Assembly (NCBI GenBank): GCA_963726785.1
Contig: CAVSDJ010000007.1
Span: 1,860,001-1,924,000, forward strand
From: DATEKX01 sp963726785
Lineage (GTDB): Bacteria; Acidobacteriota; Blastocatellia; UBA7656
Length of the DNA stretch: 64,000 bases
Reading direction: 5' to 3'
Position 1 is the stretch's first letter. Each line of letters starts with the position of its first letter. Positions 28,206 through 36,448 of the stretch are shown here, piece after piece. A program made the position numbers and the translations under genes. Under the pieces are notes generated by a model. The model ran no database searches. It had not been told where the DNA came from and saw only the letters and a program-made list of their open reading frames with translations.

Positions 28206-28369
28206 GACTGCGGCGTTGAAGCAATACTTTATTCAAAACCTCTTTCCGAAAACTATATAAGATTTGCATATTGAGCAAACACCACAGTACCGCGAGCAGG
28301 TAAGCCCAAGACACAACCCACTCGCTACCGCAAAGAGGGGAGAGATTTTCAGGCTCCCCCCAATTCGGA

Positions 28370-28660
28370 TTAAACAAGCCCTTCACGCCAACCCGCGTTG
28401 GCGTAATTAGTCAGGTAGAACTGCCTTGCAGGTTCATACGCTGGATGAGTGCGAACATTCAAAAGGTGAAACGCCCACTGTTTCTTCGCCGCTGCTTTCT
28501 TGCCCCAAGATTTGAAATCACCCTGCTTGCTGTGGTGATCCCTATGGCATCTTCGATGGCAGGGCTTGGTATGTGTGCCGCCTTTGCTCTTATAGACAGG
28601 GTGGTGGCGTTCTACCTTTTGGCGAGTGCTGATAGGCTGAGTGCAGAGGTAACAAGTCAT
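28370..28660 (-). CDS. Small HNH-like zinc protein (copy 1 of 3)
   Basis: 96 residues starting MTCYLC. Cys pair (C3, C6), then RHHPVYKSKGGTHTKP and C-x3-C-x3-HH: an HNH/treble-clef layout. The C-terminal half shares AFHLLNVRTHPAYEPARQFYL with the copies at 38.1 and 61.0 kb (AFTLKHVKNNPAYE and AFTLRGVKDNPAYE). The start overlaps the stop of the upstream IS66-interrupted gene (ATGA). Nuclease activity is a reasonable guess, but the HNH catalytic residues are not all certain. This copy lies outside the two att-bounded elements and is probably a leftover of an older related element. Confidence 0.68.
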   Translation of the reverse strand: MTCYLCTQPISTRQKVERHHPVYKSKGGTHTKPCHRRCHRDHHSKQGDFKSWGKKAAAKKQWAFHLLNVRTHPAYEPARQFYLTNYANAGWREGLV

Positions 28661-28884
28661 ATCTCGATACCTTCTATCCGCAAGCCGCGCTCGCACTTGA
28701 AGTGGCCGCACTGCGAATGCTCGCAGGCTTTCTTGATGAGAAGATTGGAGAATTGCTTGGAGCCTTGCCAAGCTTGTTGCTGGTCAAGCTGCTGCTCAAG
28801 CTCGATTGAAAACTCGTGATAACCTTCATCGGCCATCATCTTTTGGACTTCATCGAACTCATCAGTATCAACCGTGATGAGTTC

Positions 28885-30326
28885 GTAACTGTTCAGAGTG
28901 TCGGATTTTTTGCTGCCAGTAAATTCCAGCAGCATTGATAGAAATCGAGTCCTTGCAATCTCCACGTTCCAAACAATGATGCCAATATACTCTTTGTCTC
29001 GCTCCCCGTTTCAGATCTCGTCCCTCCACTGATCTTGCGACTTACAACTACATGTCTCACACTTCGCTCTGCCGCATTATTATCTGACGGCACACGAGCG
29101 TCTGCTATGAACACGAACATCTCCGGCAAGTATCTCTCTATCCGCTCACAAAGCCTCGACTGTGGCCTCTTCTTCTTCAAGTGTGGTCGGCACACTCTCA
29201 TCAACTTTTGTTCATACTCTCGCTGACGCTTTACTCGCTCTGCTTTCTGCTCCACTGGCCCTAACCTCGCGTTTGCTCCTTTGTACGCCTTAGCTTCCTC
29301 ATAGATCGCTTTGACTGCTACTGCCCACTTCTTCAACCCCTTAGCTTTGGCGTGCTTGTCTTTGAGGTCGTGTATGTCTCTTAACAGATGCACCCAGCAT
29401 CGCTGGTGCAATCCCAAATGCGCGTTGTAGGCCGCGTAGAAATCACTCACCACAACGCCTTCGAACTGCTCGCCGAGAACTTCTTTCACAACCTCTGCTG
29501 AACGGCTCTTGCGGTATAGAAAATATCTCACCTTATCGGTCGAGAAACTCCACACATATCCGTTTTGCCCGTTTTCTCGCCAACTCGTTTCATCCCCGTT
29601 TACTACCGCAGAGGCTCGAATTTCGTCTTTGAAAGACTCGACTATCGCTTTGCCTCGCCGAGCTACACCTTCAATTAAGGCCACTATCTGGCCAAGACTT
29701 ATTCGCAGGTTGAATCTAGCCTTGAGGTACTCTTGTATGACTCTAAAAGGAAGCCTGCAACCCTCGCGCAACAGAGCTACTTCGGATTGAACGCTGATGC
29801 CGAATCGCTGATGGCCTACTGCAAGTGATGATAAATCCAGAGGCGGTGCCCAGCGCTTTCGGCAGTTGGGACAAGACCGCTCTACAAGTTTGTGCTCAAC
29901 GACCTGAACTTGAACCGGTGGAAGTTCAATGACCTGTCGAGAGTTGACCACCCGTCGGCCTGTGAGCGAAACTCGGCACTCCGGGCATTGCTCAAGCGAG
30001 TGCTCGACGCTGGCAGTAACCGAATCAAGCCTGCGCGAGAATCCGTGCAGTCGCTTCTTGCGCTTCTTTTTCTTATTGCGAGCAGGCCGATTAGCCTTGA
30101 CGAAGCTTGGAGGGTTACTCTGGCCGCCGCCGCCCCGCAAGGAGGCCAATTCTGCTTCTAACTGCTTGACTTGCTCTTCTAGGGTTTGAAGACGAGCAAT
30201 CAACTGCCGGTTGAGTTGAATCAACTCTTCACGGCTTGCCTGTTGCAGATCAAGCATAACATCGGAAGTTTACACCCATTGTCAACCTGTACGGCCTCAT
30301 GCCTACACAGGAGTCTGAACAGTTAC
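28885..30326 (-). mobile_element. Complete IS66-family insertion sequence (1442 bp)
   Basis: Inverted ends are visible: GTAACTGTTCAGA at the left and its complement TCTGAACAGTTAC at the right. IS66 elements typically begin GTAA. The flanks are an identical 8-bp target duplication, ATGAGTTC (28877-28884 and 30327-30334), the length expected for IS66. It carries only tnpC, like the ISBst12 subgroup that lacks tnpA and tnpB. Perfect duplication and an intact transposase suggest recent insertion. Confidence 0.92.
28893..30257 (-). CDS. tnpC: IS66-family transposase (TnpC)
   Basis: 454 residues. A coiled-coil N-terminus (LDLQQASREELIQLNRQL, about 1-42) and a basic Lys/Arg patch precede a zinc-finger-like part (CPECRVS, CPNCRKRW). 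The DDE domain has VVNGDETSW, VVSDFYAAY and NNAAERSVRH. The C-terminal IS66 tail (FGTWRLQGLDFYQCCWNLL) is intact. The stop lies 8 bases from the left end of the element. The gene looks functional. Confidence 0.92.
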   Translation of the reverse strand: MLDLQQASREELIQLNRQLIARLQTLEEQVKQLEAELASLRGGGGQSNPPSFVKANRPARNKKKKRKKRLHGFSRRLDSVTASVEHSLEQCPECRVSLTGRRVVNSRQVIELPPVQVQVVEHKLVERSCPNCRKRWAPPLDLSSLAVGHQRFGISVQSEVALLREGCRLPFRVIQEYLKARFNLRISLGQIVALIEGVARRGKAIVESFKDEIRASAVVNGDETSWRENGQNGYVWSFSTDKVRYFLYRKSRSAEVVKEVLGEQFEGVVVSDFYAAYNAHLGLHQRCWVHLLRDIHDLKDKHAKAKGLKKWAVAVKAIYEEAKAYKGANARLGPVEQKAERVKRQREYEQKLMRVCRPHLKKKRPQSRLCERIERYLPEMFVFIADARVPSDNNAAERSVRHVVVSRKISGGTRSETGSETKSILASLFGTWRLQGLDFYQCCWNLLAAKNPTL

Positions 30327-30612
30327 ATGAGTTCACCAGAATAGACATTCTCAAGGTACTTATTGTATTCTGACATTGGTTTAGAAAACCTTTCTCCCTG
30401 TGCAATCAGGGGGTTATTCAAGGCTCAGGATGCGACCAACATCTTGGGCCTTTACCGTTTTAGCCTGTGATTTCGATTGCTATGTTGTCGGCGTGTGAGT
30501 TCTTACTCAACATTGCTTTGCGCTCGTCGCAGCCCTTTGAGTTATCCCTTCAACTCCGACCTGACCGCTTCGCGCTTTGTTGTCAAACATCAATGCTCAA
30601 CGTTAAGAGTAG

Positions 30613-30626
30613 TACTATTAATAGTA
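30613..30626. promoter_or_regulatory. Perfect 14-bp palindrome, possible operator
   Basis: TACTATTAATAGTA is its own reverse complement and lies 58 bases before the XRE regulator gene in AT-rich DNA. A site of this size fits a homodimeric repressor, so autoregulation by the XRE protein is a reasonable guess. Confidence 0.4.
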
Positions 30627-30684
30627 GTATCTTTCAGGGTAATAGTCACTTGCGCGGTAATATTTTTTATGGTAGTTTCACGGC

Positions 30685-30924
30685 ATGGTTGAGCTAAGAA
30701 TTCAGGAAGTGGCAATGAGTCGAGGCATCATTACTGCATATCAGTTGCAGAAGGCTCTGGAATCGCATCCTGCGATGGCAGCTAGGCTCTGGAAAGGCAA
30801 TATGGACAGGATCGGGCTGCAAACGATAGACGCGCTATGCGAGGCGCTGGACTGTGAGCCGGGTGATTTGATCGTAAGGGTGAAAGCTTCATCCGAGGGG
30901 AAGCGGAAGAAGGCAAAGCAATAA
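30685..30924 (+). CDS. XRE-family (Cro-like) helix-turn-helix regulator
   Basis: 79 residues with the compact helix-turn-helix seen in Cro/YozG-type regulators: LRIQEVAMSRGI, QLQKALESHPAMAARLWKGN, IGLQTIDALCEALDCEPGDLI. The tail is basic (GKRKKAKQ). I keep the first ATG because this family usually begins with the LRI-EVA strand/helix; an internal ATG at 30715 with AGGAAG upstream is an alternative. A palindrome upstream and a strong terminator downstream frame it as a one-gene unit beside the tRNA fragment. Confidence 0.75.
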   Translation: MVELRIQEVAMSRGIITAYQLQKALESHPAMAARLWKGNMDRIGLQTIDALCEALDCEPGDLIVRVKASSEGKRKKAKQ

Positions 30925-30974
30925 AAATCTTGAATGTGGGACTATATGTGGGACTTGAGCGGAAAACCTACCAG

Positions 30975-31014
30975 AAAGATAAAAGGCGAGTCGTCTAACC
31001 CGCCTTTTATCTTT
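30975..31014 (+). terminator. Strong hairpin terminator
   Basis: AAAGATAAAAGGCG and CGCCTTTTATCTTT form a perfect 14-bp stem around a 12-base loop, starting 50 bases after the XRE stop. T-rich and A-rich arms allow termination in both directions. Confidence 0.8.
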
Positions 31015-31022
31015 ACTTATGG

Positions 31023-31065
31023 ATGGCCCTTGGAAGATTCGAACTTCCAACCAAAGGATTATGAG
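31023..31065 (-). repeat. tRNA-Met(CAU) 3' fragment, attachment site 1
   Basis: Read on the minus strand this is the 3' part of a tRNA: anticodon loop CTCATAA, T arm GGAAG-TTCGAAT-CTTCC, acceptor AAGGGCC and discriminator A. No 5' half follows: the sequence right of 31065 does not fit a D arm. A copy with one mismatch lies 14.3 kb away at 45321-45363. Tyrosine integrases commonly use tRNA 3' ends, so this is read as the left attachment site of element 1. Confidence 0.8.
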
Positions 31066-31454
31066 GACAATAGTTCTCGCGTGAATTAGGCTGAAACTGA
31101 CTGCAATTAGTTGAAGCTGTTACAGGGTTTAGCCATCGACCACTGAGAGGATTACGGCTGATTTACGCTGGTGTCTGCCTAAGATTGTCACAAATTTGTC
31201 ACAGAGATTCGGTAAGGAGTTCCTATAAAGAAATAGTATCTGCACATAGGTTTCTGTGACTACTGGGTTTACAATCCGAGGTAGGTCTGCAATTCCAGAA
31301 TCTATAGTATCGCTGCTGATCCTATGATAGGAAAATTCTCCCAATCATACTCCCAGTCTTTTGGCTCATCTTTACTCTTCTTCCAACGGCATACTGCCAT
31401 GCCAAGAAAGCTGGTGATTTACTAGGCGAGCGAATCATTGAATTCCGTAATTAG
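31066..31454. other. Region inside element 1, no supported gene
   Basis: No convincing coding frame. It contains two 9-bp direct repeats (ATTGTCACA at 31184 and TTTGTCACA at 31195) spaced 11 bases apart, one helical turn. This could be integrase arm-type binding next to the attachment site, or chance. Confidence 0.35.
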
Positions 31455-33629
31455 CTAAGGTGAAGGCGGTTGCATCGTCTGCGTTTCCATCAGTTCATCA
31501 GCCAATTTATTAAGATCTTTCCAGGCTTGTAGGCGAGCGGCGTCGCTAATATAGGGTCTAGAATCGTCTTCCTCATATCTATAGAACATGATTTTGGCGA
31601 TCTGGTGTATAAGAGCGAATTTCCAGTCTTCGCTACCGCAACGCAGGGTGCCCCCCCACTGTTGTATGGTATTGAAGGCTAATTCACGAAGACTCAGATC
31701 TATCCTATATACGAGGTCAGTCAATAATTTTGAAATATCACTTAGTGGGTGACGGCCAGATCTTACAAGTCCCCAATCAATTAATCCTACATATTGAATC
31801 TGACCATCTGTCGTTAGTACTGTGAAAATATTGTCTGCATGCAGGTCGTCATGCACGACACAGGTGACGACCCGTGAACTACCTAGCTGTACCTTTTTCT
31901 GGCTTCTAATGTATAGCTCGCTTATTTTATCCCAGACATCTTCGAAAGATGGCGTCGTCACAACTTTCTTGATGTAATTTTGAAATCCTCCTTCCGCCAA
32001 AGGCTTTAGCAATAAGTCCACAACAGTTGAAGGATTTCCTTTCGTTCGGTCGTACCAACAGGATAATTGATCATATAGCATCGTTAGCCCTTTTTCGATT
32101 TCCTTTACCCTGCCCTCTTTCGCTGCATCTTTTGCCCATTCTGACCAGGAAAGGGCCTGCTTACCTGCCCCAACGAATGTGTAGACAATCACGCCATACA
32201 TCTCGTCCTGCCGCGGCCTATTGCCACTGCCTTGTCCAAGCCATAGAGATCCTCTCGCTACATCTACCCTTGATGCCCCACCAACTTCCTTATTATATAC
32301 GTAGCGATAATATCCCTTTAGTTCAGTTTCGATCACCTTCTGCGGACCAACTTTCATCACTCGAGGAATCTCTAAAATCCCTCTTTCATCGTACACAATA
32401 AGTTTAAATACCGCTGCACCGCTATGGCCTGCTCGTAACGAAATAATCTCTACCTCAGCATTGCTTGGCATCAGATCTTGGGCCGCCTTTTTTGCCACTC
32501 GTAGTAACACTTGGTCCGGCGTCAGCGCTGCACTTAAAGGCTTTAGGACTTTAGCATTGCCGAGTTCGGTCTTCGCCTCTGGCCACCAAGGGAATCCGGG
32601 TATTGGCAGCAACATCCCAAGGTAACCAGATAATCCGAGAGCAAGCCGACTCAATAAATAAACATGTGATGGGTGGACTTGGACATCCAGGCTATTCCCC
32701 ATCATGAGGATTATACCCAGGCATTGCCAGTGGTACTGATGGTGAAGGATTGGCACGATACACATTCCTGAGAAGTATTGATTACTGATAACATTACTCA
32801 TATCATCTCCGCAGGCTCGAAGACGATTTTCCCATGGTTTGCTTAGAGGATGCCTCAGTAATACTGGACGTGTTGACTGCCCGACCCAATTAAATGCGTT
32901 CAGATTATCCCAATACGCCATGTCTCCTTCCAGTTTAATTTCTGGCAGTCCATCTATAGTTTCTGGCAACCAAGGAGAAAGCTGATTTCCACCACAAAGT
33001 CTCCAGTTCTCACCAGTATCTAGATAAATTCCAATATTCATCGAAAACTTCGGCCACCAAATCTTGAACGTGTCATGAAGAGCCTTGGTGATGCGTTTGG
33101 CCATCTCTTTTAACGGAGCTCCCGGACCTAGTTCTCGGAAGCTTTGACGCAATATATCGCGTGCAAGGGTCTCTTTGTACCACAGCTCAGGATACAAAGG
33201 CCTGTCTTGGTCCTTTGAATCTTCGAAAACGCTGGTTAGGGCTTGGGTGAGTTGGGGCTCTACACTGTAAAATTGTTTTCGAGACGCTTCTTGACGTCCA
33301 TTGACATACAGCCGCCAGAGATGTCCTGCAATCTTCTCAACCCAGACAGTCCCTTCCCGCTTCTTGAATCCTATAGGATTAATTGCATGTGTAGTGGGAT
33401 ACGAATCTATACGATAGTCATCCCAACTAAAAGGGCCATACATTGGCTCTGGCTGGCGGAGTCCTCCGAATGCCGTGAGATAGAGATAGCGATTTATCGG
33501 GTCTTCGCGGTATAAAACTAAAGCTAGAGACTCATTGCTTTCGGTGGGAGATAACAACAGACCAGAATTCTCAATCAGAGTTTTCGCAATGATGCTTTCC
33601 TTACTTCGCTTGCCATCTAGGTTAAACAT
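31455..33629 (-). CDS. GAF-like domain / APH-like kinase fusion
   Basis: 724 residues. The C-terminal 300 residues look like an aminoglycoside-phosphotransferase-fold kinase: HDDLHADN at 593-600 (catalytic Asp595, metal Asn600) and metal-binding LIDWGLV with Asp618. The middle (about 190-340) resembles a GAF-type domain (SMNIGIYLDTGENWRLCG ... HWQCLGIILMMG). The N-terminal 150 residues are unassigned. Ribosome site AAGGAGGAG is strong. APH-fold kinases with sensor domains occur in predicted bacterial conflict systems, and the divergent neighbour is a TPR protein. A defence role is inferred; the substrate is unknown and is probably not an antibiotic. Confidence 0.68.
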   Translation of the reverse strand: MFNLDGKRSKESIIAKTLIENSGLLLSPTESNESLALVLYREDPINRYLYLTAFGGLRQPEPMYGPFSWDDYRIDSYPTTHAINPIGFKKREGTVWVEKIAGHLWRLYVNGRQEASRKQFYSVEPQLTQALTSVFEDSKDQDRPLYPELWYKETLARDILRQSFRELGPGAPLKEMAKRITKALHDTFKIWWPKFSMNIGIYLDTGENWRLCGGNQLSPWLPETIDGLPEIKLEGDMAYWDNLNAFNWVGQSTRPVLLRHPLSKPWENRLRACGDDMSNVISNQYFSGMCIVPILHHQYHWQCLGIILMMGNSLDVQVHPSHVYLLSRLALGLSGYLGMLLPIPGFPWWPEAKTELGNAKVLKPLSAALTPDQVLLRVAKKAAQDLMPSNAEVEIISLRAGHSGAAVFKLIVYDERGILEIPRVMKVGPQKVIETELKGYYRYVYNKEVGGASRVDVARGSLWLGQGSGNRPRQDEMYGVIVYTFVGAGKQALSWSEWAKDAAKEGRVKEIEKGLTMLYDQLSCWYDRTKGNPSTVVDLLLKPLAEGGFQNYIKKVVTTPSFEDVWDKISELYIRSQKKVQLGSSRVVTCVVHDDLHADNIFTVLTTDGQIQYVGLIDWGLVRSGRHPLSDISKLLTDLVYRIDLSLRELAFNTIQQWGGTLRCGSEDWKFALIHQIAKIMFYRYEEDDSRPYISDAARLQAWKDLNKLADELMETQTMQPPSP

Positions 33630-34097
33630 GGAGGCTCCTCCTTATGCTACTTATATTTCCACCGATTCCTTATTCTGTTCTTAGACCTAACTTAAGATAA
33701 AAAGCAGACTGTTTGGTTTTCAACTGTTAATTGATCGACGATAATTAGAAATGTTGCCACGTTAACTTATGAGAAGTCTTACTTTCCGCGGCCGGTTGAT
33801 TCATTCACTTTCCTCTGATGCAATTCAGCGATCAGAGAAAGATTCTTCGATAATCGGTAATGCGTCTGGATACTGCCTTCTGTTCAAGCTCTTAGACTGA
33901 ATCCTTCGTTAGGTCATAGAATCAAGCCTCCGAAATGAAAATTATGTAGCATAACATATGATATTTATTAGCTTATGTCAACGTATATTTGATTTTCTCT
34001 AAATTGATATTTTGAGACTATGTGTCTAGCCTGCTAGACTCAAGATCAAGATTCAGCTACAATTGCCTGCAATTCTATTATCCTAGAGAGGTTATAT
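33630..34097. promoter_or_regulatory. Divergent promoter region of the APH/TPR pair
   Basis: 468 bases between two divergent genes, strongly AT-rich in its right half. TATTAT near 34076 could be a -10 element for the plus-strand gene, and GAGAGG precedes its ATG. I see no gene here. Confidence 0.4.
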
Positions 34098-35939
34098 ATG
34101 TCTGAAGAAAGCGGTAATAATCCCTTAGTTATAGAGCTGTCGCACTCATTCAGCGAAGCGCATAGAAGATATTTACGTGCTCATATCGATTTAACATTTA
34201 AGACCGAAATCCTCATCCCATTACAGGCAGCACTGCACAAGTATGAGGTGAACGAAAGGGAAGTTTATTCTGGCAACACCTCACTGGATACTCAACTTTT
34301 CCTTTTGCGCTTAAAAAGCGTGAGCTTACTGGTAGAGGGCTTTTACTGGATCGGCTCATTCGAAGAAGCAGAGAGAGAGATTCACAGGTATGCCGAGGTC
34401 GAAGGATTACTAACATTGGTCGTAGATAAACAACTAAAGGATATTCTCTTCAACCTTTCACAACTCCCTCAGATGAAAAATGCGGAGCCTATTCTCCGAA
34501 AAATGATCAGGAACAATAAGGCGGAGTTTCTCCAAGAGCAGAAGCGAATTATTCGAGAGGTGATAAGAATCGGCGTCAATATAGCCGTATTATCTTACTA
34601 TAACAACCATCTTTATGAGAGAGCTGCTTGTGTGCTTGAAATCTGCTACAAACTGGCAGAGGCTATCTCATCAGATGACTTTCACCCATATGGTCTACTC
34701 GGCCAGATCGATTACTTTACTGGATGTTGCCTTCGCCAGATCAATCGGCTTAATGATAGTGAGAAGAAGTTTACTCAGGTGCTCGACCATTACCTCCACC
34801 GCATAAACATTAAGTTCAAAAAATATATACTTACGAAGGAAAGCGAGGAAAACTGGGAGAGCTTCCGCTTATCCGCCGGATTATCCCGCTACAGGACCGC
34901 TATTACCTTAATGGCACGATCAGATTTAAATCGCAGGCGTGGAAATTTGAGGATAGCACTTTACCAAAACCTCGCTGTGGCAAGGATAATCCTTGGCGAG
35001 ACTAAAGACACCGTGAATCGCGCCTATGCTCGGATGTTATATGCGATTATCTCTCGCGAGATGTATGGGAATTTGAAAAGCCTTCTTGAGGCACTCGAAA
35101 TGATAAAGCTTGCAGAAAAAGATTTTAGTGAGATGGAACATCACAAATATAAATTGAGAAGCACCTTTGAAAGGGCATACACGCTTTATTACTTGGCGCG
35201 TTTCTACAGTGGTAATGATGTAACCAATAAAGAGTCGGCGGATTGTGTCAACGAGGCGCTAGCCATTCTTGAGAAATTGAAGGAGGGAGCCGATCAGCGT
35301 TGGCTGGCTCAGTACCTAACACTCGAATCGCGACTTCTGATTATCATAGGTGATTTAGATCAAGCGCTGGCGGTGACCAACCAAGCCATCTCATTACTAG
35401 ATATTAAATACAGTCATAAGACATATCTTGTCGAAGCGCTTATTGCTAAATCGCGGGTGTTGATGGAGAAGTTCGTGCGCTCTATACGCAAGAGTCATCA
35501 GAGTAATATACTCAATGAGGCAAAAGTATTGCTTGAACGCGCGCAACGCGAGAATCGGAATGCGGATGGCACACCAGAAAATAATAAGATTGAGGCCATT
35601 ATTAATTTCGCGCTTGCTGGTATTAAAGTTAGACAAAGAGATCAACCTGGAGCTGAAGAATGTTTGAGGGCAGGATTAAAACATCTGCCCTTCATTGAAA
35701 GCGAAGGGGTTGGACGGCTGTATGAATTTGCGAGGCGTGAAGTCAGCCGAGCCAAACTCACATTTGATATCGTTAATGATCTCGATATGGATAGCAACAA
35801 AGAGGCTCTTGAGCGCTTCATCTTGGAACACGCAATAAAGGATGCCAAAAAACTTGGAAAGGAACCTTGGAAGGTTCTTAATAAAGGTCGTGCTACTTTC
35901 TTCAATCTCTTAAAGAAGCATGGCCTGAAGTGGAGATGA
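34098..35939 (+). CDS. TPR protein with C-terminal helix-turn-helix-like end
   Basis: 613 residues, almost all helical, with TPR-like units across about 70-520 (for example EEAEREIHRYAEVEG and DLDQALAVTNQAISLL). The last 45 residues (ILEHAIKDAKKLG, then GRATFFNLLKKHGLKWR) resemble a Fis-type helix-turn-helix, so DNA binding is possible. No enzymatic motif or signal peptide is seen. It is divergent from the GAF/APH-like kinase gene across a shared promoter region and may be its sensor or regulator. Confidence 0.65.
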   Translation: MSEESGNNPLVIELSHSFSEAHRRYLRAHIDLTFKTEILIPLQAALHKYEVNEREVYSGNTSLDTQLFLLRLKSVSLLVEGFYWIGSFEEAEREIHRYAEVEGLLTLVVDKQLKDILFNLSQLPQMKNAEPILRKMIRNNKAEFLQEQKRIIREVIRIGVNIAVLSYYNNHLYERAACVLEICYKLAEAISSDDFHPYGLLGQIDYFTGCCLRQINRLNDSEKKFTQVLDHYLHRINIKFKKYILTKESEENWESFRLSAGLSRYRTAITLMARSDLNRRRGNLRIALYQNLAVARIILGETKDTVNRAYARMLYAIISREMYGNLKSLLEALEMIKLAEKDFSEMEHHKYKLRSTFERAYTLYYLARFYSGNDVTNKESADCVNEALAILEKLKEGADQRWLAQYLTLESRLLIIIGDLDQALAVTNQAISLLDIKYSHKTYLVEALIAKSRVLMEKFVRSIRKSHQSNILNEAKVLLERAQRENRNADGTPENNKIEAIINFALAGIKVRQRDQPGAEECLRAGLKHLPFIESEGVGRLYEFARREVSRAKLTFDIVNDLDMDSNKEALERFILEHAIKDAKKLGKEPWKVLNKGRATFFNLLKKHGLKWR

Positions 35940-36075
35940 TAATTCTCGGGCAAGAGGACGTGCCAATTTACAACAGCGTATTTTGATTTTCTGGCAGACG
36001 GGTTTGATAGTTTATCGCGACTACTCAAACGGCTTCAAACATAATTGCCTTCGCACAAGAGTCGGCGGTCGTGCT
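35940..36075. other. Short intergenic stretch
   Basis: Spacer between the TPR gene and an IS1-like remnant; nothing recognised. Confidence 0.3.
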
Positions 36076-36243
36076 TCACAAAAGATGATGGCCAGCATTT
36101 AGGTGATTGATGTAAAGCTTGGTCACAGCATAGTGCATATCATCTTCCTTCGAGAAGCATATCGTCTCCCTCTGCATCTTCTTCAAGTACATACGGAAAT
36201 TCAAGTTATTCTGCTCTATCTTCTGCGTCCCCGCTTTGCCTGC
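36076..36243 (-). pseudogene. IS1-family transposase remnant
   Basis: About 55 codons read on the minus strand: GTQKIEQNNLNFRMYLKKM, QRETICFSKEDDMHYAV, TKLYINHLN, then TGA. The pattern (IE-N-R--L-R-T-CFSK--D) matches the last catalytic block of IS1-type transposases. No start and no N-terminal half exist, and terminal repeats are not visible. It is a dead fragment between the TPR gene and the HerA-like ATPase gene. Confidence 0.55.
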
Positions 36244-36448
36244 TCAGGGCTGCGCCGCCCATAGCCAGAGGGGAATTGACAAGAACTCATTTATATAATC
36301 GATCTGACACCCTCCACAGTAAGTACGACAGCCCCTTTGTGTAAAAGATTCTCAGTTATGCAAATGGTAGCTTCTCTTCAACCATCTCCACAAGCTGATT
36401 CAATGTTAATGCCCAATCACTTATCAGCGGACTAATTGTTACCATGCT

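Larger units (their letters stand above)
28657..30376 (-). pseudogene. 89-residue gene interrupted by IS66 element
   Basis: Removing the IS66 element and one copy of its 8-bp target duplication restores an open frame of exactly 90 codons. It starts MSEYNKYLENVYSGEL at 30376, continues TVDTDEFDEVQKMMADEG, and ends with a Cys/His cluster (CEHSQCGHFKC). The stop overlaps the HNH-like gene by ATGA, so the two formed one operon. Function is unknown; the Cys/His cluster suggests metal binding. The gene is split after about residue 16 and cannot be expressed whole. Confidence 0.78.
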
